Source of the DNA: Methylobacterium sp. J-078
GTDB lineage: Bacteria > Pseudomonadota > Alphaproteobacteria > Rhizobiales > Beijerinckiaceae
Assembly (NCBI RefSeq): GCF_022829285.1
Contig: NZ_JAKSYI010000064.1
Coordinates: 1-40,235 of the forward strand
Direction of reading: 5' to 3'
Length of the DNA stretch: 40,235 bases
A program made the translations under genes and the position numbers. Shown here piece by piece: positions 34,376 through 40,235 of this stretch. The notes under the pieces are model-generated. The model ran no database searches. It was not told where the DNA came from and saw only the letters and a list, made by a program, of their open reading frames with translations. The first letter of the stretch is position 1, and every line of letters starts with the position of its first letter.

Positions 34376-35266
34376 TCAGGCGCGGCGGCGCTGGTCGAGA
34401 TCGCCGAACCGGGCCTCGATCGCCTCGGCGAGGCGGTCGACCATCACCTCGACGGGCACGTCGGAGGTGTCGACCACCGACGAGGCGCGGGCATAGAGCG
34501 GCTCGCGGCTGGCCAGGACCGCGCGCAGCTCCTGCATGGCGGACGGGTGGTCGCCGGTGGTGGCGAGGTCGCCCTGGTCGCGCACCCGCTGCATGTGCTC
34601 CTCGGGCCGGGCCCGCAGCCAGATCGTGAAGAAGGCCTGGAGCAGCAGGTCGTAGGTCAGGGGCTCGGCCACGATGCCGCCGCTGGTGGCGAGCACCAGG
34701 GGCCCGGGATGCTCGGTGAGGCGGCGCAGGGCCGCCTGCTCCAGCCGCCGGTAGCCTTCCTGTCCGTAGATCGCGAAGATCTCCTTCACCGAGAGGGCGT
34801 TCTCGCGCTCGATTTCGGCGTTGAGTTCCACGAAGGTCCAGCCCAGGCGGTCGGCGACGCGGCGCCCAAGGGTCGACTTGCCAGCCCCGCGCAGGCCGAT
34901 CACGGCGACGCGCGGCTGCGGCACCTCGCCGCTCGCCGAGGATTGCCCCGACAGGATGCCCTTGGCCAGGGCGACCTGCTCGGGCGAGGCGTTGCCGAGG
35001 AGGTCCCGGATCACGTGCCAGTCCGGCCCGATATCCTGCCCGGCGATCAGGTCGTCGAGGCGCACGCCCATCGCGTTGGCGACGCGCCGCAGCAGGATGA
35101 TCGAGACGTTGCCCTGCCCGCTCTCGAGCTGGGCGATGTAGCGCTCCGAGAGGCCCGAGGTCTGCGAGAGGAGCTTGCGAGACAGGCCGCGCACGGTGCG
35201 GGCGTGACGGACCCTCCGGCCGAGCTCAGCCAGGAAGATCGATTCTTGTTCTGCCGCGCCGGCCAT
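34376..35266 (-). CDS. XRE-type regulator with shikimate-kinase-like domain (BzdR/BoxR family)
   Basis: This is a transcription factor of the type that senses aromatic acyl-CoA (benzoyl-CoA in BzdR/BoxR). The 296-residue product has an N-terminal helix-turn-helix (about 13-72: LSRKLLSQTSGLSERYIAQLESG), a linker, and a shikimate-kinase-like domain with intact P-loop GLRGAGKST (124-132). The shikimate-binding Asp pair is not kept (FVELNAEIE), so sensing rather than catalysis is likely. ATG 35266 is used; the frame extends only to a TTG upstream. No box or bzd catabolic genes are in the window, so the actual effector is open. Confidence 0.88.
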   Translation of the reverse strand: MAGAAEQESIFLAELGRRVRHARTVRGLSRKLLSQTSGLSERYIAQLESGQGNVSIILLRRVANAMGVRLDDLIAGQDIGPDWHVIRDLLGNASPEQVALAKGILSGQSSASGEVPQPRVAVIGLRGAGKSTLGRRVADRLGWTFVELNAEIERENALSVKEIFAIYGQEGYRRLEQAALRRLTEHPGPLVLATSGGIVAEPLTYDLLLQAFFTIWLRARPEEHMQRVRDQGDLATTGDHPSAMQELRAVLASREPLYARASSVVDTSDVPVEVMVDRLAEAIEARFGDLDQRRRA

Positions 35267-35687
35267 GCCGTCGTCCGCTTCCTCGATGCGCGCCCAGGTG
35301 GTCGGGCCTGCGCGCAGGTTGCAATACAATAGGCCACTTCGTTCCAAGGATCGAACGATACTTGGAAGTATGGTGCCTGAATGTGTTCATGGCTCCTGTT
35401 GAAGGAACACTGGCATGCACCATTGTCCCGAAAGCGCCACGTCTGGCGGATGCTGCAGCGATCGTGCCCGACCGGCCTGACTGCAGTTCATCGCATTGCA
35501 CCATGTGAGACCAGGCAGGCCGCGACGCAAGCCATTCCGGACATTCGAAGCGGTGGAAAACCTTTCCCGAGGTCGGCGGTGCCCGAGTTGGGCTTGCCTG
35601 AAATCTGCCTTCGGGCGGGCTTGGCCGCGTTCCGGCGGACCGTTTCGGGTGGCTTTCCCCGGCCCTCGGCCGGAGGAAGACCCCCGC
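35267..35687. other. Low-GC gap upstream of the regulator gene
   Basis: This gap of 421 bases has no convincing gene. It is clearly richer in A and T than the neighbours from about 35310 to 35530. It holds the inverted repeat at 35358-35371 and four TGCA tetramers (35320, 35416, 35482, 35497). Known BzdR operators contain repeated TGCA, so these might be autoregulatory sites, but the tetramer is short. Confidence 0.4.
35358..35371. promoter_or_regulatory. Inverted repeat upstream of the regulator gene
   Basis: ATACTT-GG-AAGTAT is a perfect 6+2+6 repeat about 92 bases before the regulator start; part of a wider CCAAG...CTTGG symmetry (35344-35365). It is a possible operator. Confidence 0.35.
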
Positions 35688-36575
35688 CTACTGCACCGGC
35701 AGGGCCGAGGCTTCGAGGATGGTGCCGGTCGCGGGCGCCTTCTTTGCGACGATTGGCCGCCCGACCGAGGCCAGGGCGAGGGCCGAGGGCCGACGCGGCG
35801 GCAGCGGCACCTCGATGGTCTCGCCGAAGGCCGCCTCGACCGGGGCGCCGGTCTGAACCACGGCCGGGGCCAGGCCGGGATTGGGGCTGATCGCCGGGGT
35901 CGCGGCGGTCGGAGCCGGCTCGGGGGCCAGGGCCGCCACCTCCGTTGTGGTGAGGCCCGCGAGGGAGGCGGGGCGGCGGGGCGGCAGCGGCACCGCGACG
36001 ACGTCCGTCGGTATGCCGTTCGCCGCGGGGCTCGGAGCGTAGGCGAGCGCGGTGTTGGCGGCGGCGACCGACGGCGTGGCGGCGCGCGCGAAGACGCTGC
36101 CGAAGGCCTCGCCGGATTTCGGCGCGTCGAGGTCGTCGGGGACGGTGGTCTCGATGCCGAGGCGTTTGGCGGCGTAGTAGTAGCCGCGATTGTAGAAGCC
36201 GTAGGCGCGGGCGATGTCGCCCTTGGCGGCACGGTAGGCGCCCGCCAGGTAGGCGATGCCGTAGCGCAGGTTCACGCGGGGATCGAACAGCCCGGCCGCG
36301 TCGCCCTGGTAGCCGAGGCCCTTGGCGGTGGCGTGCTTGATCTGCATCAGGCCGAGGGCACTGCCGCCCTTGGCGTTCGGATTGTAGTTGCTCTCGCGCT
36401 TCACGACCTGGTGGACGAAGCTCGACGGGACGCCCTGGGCCTTGGCCTGCTGCTCGATCAGCGCGTCGATGTTGTCCCGGGCCGCCGAACCCTGCGCGGT
36501 CGCCGCGCTGGGCGCGAGAACCCGGCAGGGCACGGCGACCGCCACGACGGCGAGGAGCAGGAGGCGCTGGTTCAT
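35688..36575 (-). CDS. Lytic transglycosylase with SLT domain
   Basis: This exported enzyme cleaves peptidoglycan glycan strands to 1,6-anhydro ends. The 295-residue product has a signal peptide ending near AATAQ. The SLT domain spans about 36-140 with the catalytic Glu61 (VVKRESNYNPNAKG), SALGLMQIKHATAKGLG, and NLRYGIAYLAGAY. The C-terminal half is Pro/Ala-rich and disordered and carries the motif VPLPPRRP twice (about 197 and 258). That is the same type of short repeat seen in other Hyphomicrobiales envelope proteins. The products would feed the NagZ recycling enzyme encoded 9 kb away. Confidence 0.9.
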   Translation of the reverse strand: MNQRLLLLAVVAVAVPCRVLAPSAATAQGSAARDNIDALIEQQAKAQGVPSSFVHQVVKRESNYNPNAKGGSALGLMQIKHATAKGLGYQGDAAGLFDPRVNLRYGIAYLAGAYRAAKGDIARAYGFYNRGYYYAAKRLGIETTVPDDLDAPKSGEAFGSVFARAATPSVAAANTALAYAPSPAANGIPTDVVAVPLPPRRPASLAGLTTTEVAALAPEPAPTAATPAISPNPGLAPAVVQTGAPVEAAFGETIEVPLPPRRPSALALASVGRPIVAKKAPATGTILEASALPVQ

Positions 36576-36671
36576 ACGGAGACCCGGATCGACCTTGTTC
36601 TTGAACGGTCAAGGTCCGGTCGAATTGCGGCCGGAAAGCGGCTCTGGCAGGGTGAGCGTGGCCGTTTCCCG

Positions 36672-36703
36672 ATGTGCTGTGGCGCACATGGCACAGGTGT
36701 GCC
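36672..36703. promoter_or_regulatory. Two adjoining inverted repeats upstream of the lytic transglycosylase
   Basis: ATGTGC-N6-GCACAT (36672-36689) is followed at once by GGCACA-GG-TGTGCC (36690-36703), about 100-130 bases before the start at 36575. This tandem symmetry in a promoter region suggests an operator; no factor is assigned. Confidence 0.35.
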
Positions 36704-36790
36704 GCACGTTTCCGGATTGTATCGGAGGTGATTCGCGAGAGGTTTCAACGACCTCTGGCGGTTGTGAGGAGTCCCTGCCGGAGCGGTTCC

Positions 36791-37630
36791 TCAGCGCCGC
36801 AAAATGAATTCCGCGATGGCCTTCGCGAACCCGTCCGCGTCGTTTCCGGCCGTCACGGCCCGGGCCGCCGCCTGTACCGCCGGGGCGGCGTTGCCCATGG
36901 CCACCGAGAAGCCGCTGCGCGCGAACATCGGCACGTCGTTTCCCGCGTCGCCCAGGGTGGCGATGCGGGCCGGGGCGATGTCGAGATGTCGGCTCATGGC
37001 GTCGACGAAGCCGGCCTTGCCGACGCCCGGCGGCGTCACGTCGAGGTAGTAGGCCTGCGAGCGGTGGACGTCGGCGCACTCACCCAGCGCGGCGGCGACC
37101 CGCGCCTCGCAGGCCGCGAGATGGTCCGCATCCGCGCTCACCCCCACGATCTTGGAGGCCCGGCCGAGGAGCGGCCCGAGGTCTCCGACCACGTGCGGCT
37201 CGGTGAGCAGGGTGCGGCGTTCGAGATCGGTGTAGGGGCCGTGCGGGTCGGTGAGGTTCCAGCGCCCCTCGGCGAAAACCCAGATGTCGAGGCCGGCCTC
37301 CGCGAAGAGCCGGGCCACCGCGCGGGCGGCCTCGGCGGGGATCAGGGTCTCCGACAGGACGGTGAGGTCGGGGGCCACCAGGGTGCTGCCGTTGAAGGCG
37401 CCCATGGGCAGGGTGAGGCCGAGTTCCGCCGCCAGCGGCCCGAGTCCGACGGGGGGGCGGCTCGACGCGATGGTGAAGGCGATGCCCGCCTCGCCCAGGC
37501 TGCGCACGGCCGCGCGGGCGGCCGGCGTCAGGCGCTTGTCGGAGGTGACGAGGGTGCCGTCCACGTCCGAGATCACCAGGGCGATGTCGGCGGGGGCCGT
37601 GACCGAGGACGGATGGGACGGGGTGCTCAT
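36791..37630 (-). CDS. HAD-superfamily phosphatase, Cof type
   Basis: This is a cytoplasmic sugar-phosphate or similar phosphatase of the Cof/YbiV group (HAD IIB). The 279-residue product has motif I ISDVDGTLV (catalytic Asp), motif II SSRPP, motif III Lys near GVGKAGF, and motif IV LGDAGNDVPM. The cap domain sits between II and III. Its ATG overlaps the stop of the gluconokinase gene by four bases, so the two are co-translated. A role in sugar-phosphate metabolism is inference from the pairing; the substrate is unknown. Confidence 0.9.
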   Translation of the reverse strand: MSTPSHPSSVTAPADIALVISDVDGTLVTSDKRLTPAARAAVRSLGEAGIAFTIASSRPPVGLGPLAAELGLTLPMGAFNGSTLVAPDLTVLSETLIPAEAARAVARLFAEAGLDIWVFAEGRWNLTDPHGPYTDLERRTLLTEPHVVGDLGPLLGRASKIVGVSADADHLAACEARVAAALGECADVHRSQAYYLDVTPPGVGKAGFVDAMSRHLDIAPARIATLGDAGNDVPMFARSGFSVAMGNAAPAVQAAARAVTAGNDADGFAKAIAEFILRR

Positions 37631-38193
37631 GCGGGATTTCGGGGCTCCTGTGCGCCCTCCTCCAATCCCGCCCGGACCGCGATCGTTGCGGCGATGGCCT
37701 CGGGCGGGCCCTCGATGTCCACCGCGACCGCATTTTCCTCTGGCCCCGGCGGCTCCAGGATGGCGAACTGGGTGTCGAGGAGGGCCGCCGGCATGAAGTG
37801 CCCCCGGCGCAGGGCCAGGCGCCGGTCGATCAGGTCGCGATCGCCGTCGAGGTAGACGATCCGGACCGCGTCGCGCCCCCGCACGAGGACGTCGCGATAG
37901 GCTCGGCGCAGGGCCGAGCAGACGACGATGCCGGGCTCGCGCATCTGCAACTGCGTGTCGATCCAGGCGCCGATCGCGGCGAGCCAGGGGGCGCGGTCGT
38001 CGTCGTCGAGGGGATGCCCGGCCCGCATCTTGGCCACGTGCTCCGGGCTGTGGAAGCTGTCTCCGTCGACGAAGGCCCAGCCGAGGCGCTCGGCGAGGCA
38101 GGCCGCCACCGTGCTCTTGCCGGAGCCCGACACCCCCATCACCACGAGGATCGCGGGGGTGCGGCCCGACGCCGGATTCGGGGCTGACGACAT
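37627..38193 (-). CDS. gntK: Gluconokinase
   Basis: This enzyme phosphorylates gluconate to 6-phosphogluconate. The 188-residue product has the P-loop VMGVSGSGKST, then AFVDGDSFHSPEHVAKMRAG and PLDDDDRAPWL, the GntK signature, CSALRRAYRDVL, and RRGHFMPAALLDTQFAILEP. The length is slightly above E. coli GntK because of the N-terminal extension. AGGAGAG precedes the ATG. It is the first gene of a pair with the HAD phosphatase; no gluconate transporter is nearby. Confidence 0.93.
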   Translation of the reverse strand: MSSAPNPASGRTPAILVVMGVSGSGKSTVAACLAERLGWAFVDGDSFHSPEHVAKMRAGHPLDDDDRAPWLAAIGAWIDTQLQMREPGIVVCSALRRAYRDVLVRGRDAVRIVYLDGDRDLIDRRLALRRGHFMPAALLDTQFAILEPPGPEENAVAVDIEGPPEAIAATIAVRAGLEEGAQEPRNPA

Positions 38194-38210
38194 CGCGCTC
38201 TCCTGTGCCG

Positions 38211-38230
38211 AGCCTGCTCCTTAGCAGGCT
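38211..38230 (-). terminator. Short perfect hairpin between the hydrolase and gntK
   Basis: AGCCTGCT and AGCAGGCT form an eight-base stem with a four-base loop, 18 bases before the gntK start and 28 bases after the hydrolase stop. No U-run follows on the minus strand. It could limit read-through or fold in the gntK leader. Confidence 0.4.
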
Positions 38231-38258
38231 TTGCGGCGGAATTCGGCGGCGTGGGGCC

Positions 38259-39542
38259 TCAGGTGGCGAGGATTGCTGGGCCGGTCTCCGGCAGGCAAGG
38301 GTTCAGCACCCGCTCGCGCAGGCGCTGGGGGCCGAGCGTCATCGCGAAGAAGTCGTAATACCCCCGTTTGTCGTTGGAGAGGAGGAACTGGAAGTGCATC
38401 CGGAAGGGCCGCCAGCGCACCTTCGTGTAGGTCTCTGCGCTGATGATCTCGCGGAACCGGGCCGAGCGCACGAGGGGATTGGCGGCCGGGTGGCCCCGGA
38501 GGTCGAGGTCGAGGTCCCTCACGGGGTTGAAGCCCGGGAAGTTCATCCAGTCCTGCGGCGCCTGGAAATCGACCCAGACGAGGCGGCGGGACGTCACGAG
38601 GGTCGCGATCTCGCCGCGCAGGCGATCGACGCGCGGCTGGAGGGCCACCAGCGGCAGGCCGGAGCCCAGGGTGACGAGGGCGAGCGTCGGCCCGACGCGT
38701 CCCAGGTCGGGGTCGCGCGCGAGCACACGGGCCGCCACCTCCACCGCCGTCAGGGCGCCCGAGGAATGTCCGAGGATCATGATCTCGTCGGGGATGTCAC
38801 CGGATTCCGCGAAGGCGGCGCAGCGGGCGAGGACGTGGTCCGCGAAGAGGTCGAGGCGGCGCTCGTAATCGGGGCGGCTGCCCCGGCCGTGCTGCCAGTT
38901 GAAGACCCAGTCGTTCAGGAGTTGCCAGAAGAAGATCCGGTTGAGGACCGCCTCCATCGCCTTCACCCAGGCGAGGCCGATGACGAGCCCGGCCGGGATC
39001 GTGGCCCAGAGCGGCCAGCCGAGGCTGTGCGCGAAGCCCGTGCCGAGATGGGCATGGACGAAGGCCGCGATGGCCACGGTGCAGAGGGCGAGGAGCACGA
39101 CCATCAGCAGGGGGTAGAGGATGACGTTGCCGTACTTCCAGTTCAGCCGGTAGAACTGGACCATCATGCCGGAGGTGATGGCCTGGAGCGTGCCCACCAC
39201 CAGGAGGGCGACGCTGACGAGGCGCAGGCGCCGAAAATCGTCCCGGACGATGTCGTCCCAGAGCAGCACGTCGTAGCTGGTCTCGGCGCCCCCGGTCTCG
39301 GGCTGCGCGGCCACGCGCCAGCTCTGCACCGTCTCGTCCGCGTTCATCGTGGCGCGGGTGATGCTGCGCTTGGGTTCGTGGAAGCGCTTCGCGTAACGCG
39401 TCAGTTCCCGCACGAACAGCATCCGGTATCGGCTGCTGCCCTCCGGATCATAGCCTGGAACGTAGAAGACGTGTCGCCGCCGGACGGCGCCGGGGACCCC
39501 ATCCGCAAGGCCCGGAGGTGTATAGTCGAATGACGATGTCAT
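38259..39542 (-). CDS. Membrane-embedded alpha/beta-hydrolase-like protein, unknown
   Basis: I do not recognise a characterised family. The 427-residue product begins like an alpha/beta hydrolase (RHVFYVPGYDPEGSSRYR, about 23-40). It is then interrupted by three predicted membrane helices (about 107-128, 138-162, 175-195), and resumes with a nucleophile elbow MILGHSSGA (Ser260) followed by TLGSGLP. A C-terminal region with several His and Asp could complete the triad. This makes it a membrane-anchored serine hydrolase or acyltransferase candidate. It is divergent from the polysaccharide-export gene across 241 bases, so a role in polymer or lipid modification is conceivable but unproven. Confidence 0.75.
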   Translation of the reverse strand: MTSSFDYTPPGLADGVPGAVRRRHVFYVPGYDPEGSSRYRMLFVRELTRYAKRFHEPKRSITRATMNADETVQSWRVAAQPETGGAETSYDVLLWDDIVRDDFRRLRLVSVALLVVGTLQAITSGMMVQFYRLNWKYGNVILYPLLMVVLLALCTVAIAAFVHAHLGTGFAHSLGWPLWATIPAGLVIGLAWVKAMEAVLNRIFFWQLLNDWVFNWQHGRGSRPDYERRLDLFADHVLARCAAFAESGDIPDEIMILGHSSGALTAVEVAARVLARDPDLGRVGPTLALVTLGSGLPLVALQPRVDRLRGEIATLVTSRRLVWVDFQAPQDWMNFPGFNPVRDLDLDLRGHPAANPLVRSARFREIISAETYTKVRWRPFRMHFQFLLSNDKRGYYDFFAMTLGPQRLRERVLNPCLPETGPAILAT

Positions 39543-39564
39543 GGAGTCGGGGGCGCCGAGAAAT

Positions 39565-39589
39565 CAGATCTCGACAGATACCAGATCTG
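39565..39589. promoter_or_regulatory. Repeated CAGATCT motif in the divergent promoter region
   Basis: CAGATCT (39565) and CAGATCTG (39582) lie 17 bases apart, start to start, just upstream of the hydrolase start. The spacing is close to one and a half helical turns. It is a possible regulator site for one or both divergent genes. Confidence 0.3.
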
Positions 39590-39783
39590 CGTAGGGTGAG
39601 AACGCCTATCTCGAGTGGATGTTCGATGTCTCCCGAATGTGAATCTCGCGCGGATCGGCGGTGAGTAGCGGGGATGGTTTCCCGTTCCTGGCCGCTCCCG
39701 GGCGAAGTGTGACCCCACCGCCACGGACATGGCTGCGGCAATGGTCTAGGCAGCCAATGAGAGAAACCGACAGGCGACCCTGC

Positions 39784-40235
39784 ATGCGCGCACTTCCTCT
39801 GGCCCTCTGCACCGCCCTTGCGGTGTCGGGCTGTTCGTCGATCCTGCCTGCGGCGGGTCCGACGACCAGCGCGGTCGTGGAGGGGGCTGACGTCTCGACG
39901 AGCGAGGGCACGTTCGCCCGCTACGAGATCGTGGACCTGTCTGCGGCGACGGTGGAGGCCCTGCGCGGGCGCGCCCTGGACAGCCTGCTGGCCTCCTTCG
40001 GCGACAAGCGCCCGGCGCTGGAGCCCGTGATCGGAGTGGGCGACTTCGTGGCGGTGTCGGTCTGGGAGGCGGGCTCGGGCGGTCTGTTCTCCGGGCCCCT
40101 CGTGGCCGACCGCTTCTCGGCCGGCTCCAAATCCGCCCTCATCCCCGAGCAGGTCGTGCCCCGCGACGGGGCCATCACCGTGCCGTATGCCGGGCGCATC
40201 CAGGTGGCCGGGCGCCGCCCGCAGGACGTGCAGGG
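39784..40235 (+). CDS. Polysaccharide export lipoprotein (Wza type), 5' part
   Basis: This is the start of an outer-membrane polysaccharide export protein, cut by the window end after 150 residues. A lipoprotein signal peptide reads MRALPLALCTALAVSGC (lipobox VSGC). After an Ala/Ser/Thr-rich stretch comes the region before and within the Poly_export domain: the YEIVDLSAATV segment, PVIGVGDFVAVSVWEAG and the GAITVPYAGRIQVAGRRP loop typical of Wza/KpsD-like proteins. An in-frame ATG at 39757 is an alternative start. The rest of an exopolysaccharide cluster is expected to the right. Confidence 0.9.
   Translation, partial: MRALPLALCTALAVSGCSSILPAAGPTTSAVVEGADVSTSEGTFARYEIVDLSAATVEALRGRALDSLLASFGDKRPALEPVIGVGDFVAVSVWEAGSGGLFSGPLVADRFSAGSKSALIPEQVVPRDGAITVPYAGRIQVAGRRPQDVQ

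Overview
The window is a gene-dense, very GC-rich (about 70 % by eye) chromosomal segment of an alphaproteobacterium. The gene set and protein sequences fit Hyphomicrobiales, most likely Methylobacterium or a close relative: cysE next to a DUF3126 gene, the argS - SPOR - nagZ - tatABC run, serS - surE - pcm - LytM factor, betaine-lipid genes btaA/btaB, an EcfG-type stress promoter and an XRE/shikimate-kinase-like regulator. The genus is an inference from family knowledge; no rRNA is present. I saw no tRNA, rRNA, CRISPR array, insertion sequence, phage gene or replication origin.

Left part (1-10.6 kb). The window opens inside an ftsK-type gene, followed by a LolA-like lipoprotein carrier. Then comes serS-surE-pcm and a degenerate LytM/M23 lipoprotein, closed by a hairpin. 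A locally AT-richer patch follows with a small exported cysteine-containing protein. A ridA gene overlaps an orphan polyamine-binding protein gene. Two small membrane proteins come next: a GlsB/YeaQ type with a textbook terminator, and a DUF2892 type with an EcfG-like promoter. A small lipoprotein ends this part.

Middle (10.6-24.1 kb). On the minus strand lie a DUF3108 envelope protein, pnp, rpsO and a 503-residue RTX-like calcium-binding repeat protein. A threonine aldolase and an amino-acid permease are divergent. The btaA-btaB pair for phosphorus-free betaine lipid follows, with a good Pho-box candidate upstream of btaA. Then come an alpha/beta hydrolase, exonuclease III and a PlsC acyltransferase.

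Right part (24.1-40.2 kb). tatC, tatB, tatA, nagZ, a SPOR-domain protein and argS all read on the minus strand. Next are two tandem LapG-family (C93) exported cysteine proteases, a small membrane protein, a DUF3126 protein, cysE, the XRE/shikimate-kinase-like regulator, a lytic transglycosylase, a HAD phosphatase with gluconokinase, and a membrane-anchored serine-hydrolase-like protein. The window ends inside a Wza-type polysaccharide export lipoprotein gene.

Many genes serve the envelope: division and peptidoglycan (FtsK, LytM factor, SPOR, NagZ, lytic transglycosylase), lipoprotein and Tat export, membrane lipids (PlsC, BtaA/BtaB), and surface or exported proteins (RTX, C93 proteases, polysaccharide export). 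The observations most worth a second look are the FtsK Walker B region with acidic residues replaced by alanine, the Pho box before btaA, the EcfG promoter before the DUF2892 gene, the tandem C93 proteases, the regular 32-residue RTX repeat, and the split of the usual tatABC-serS gene order. I did not find a clear, wholly new multi-gene system.
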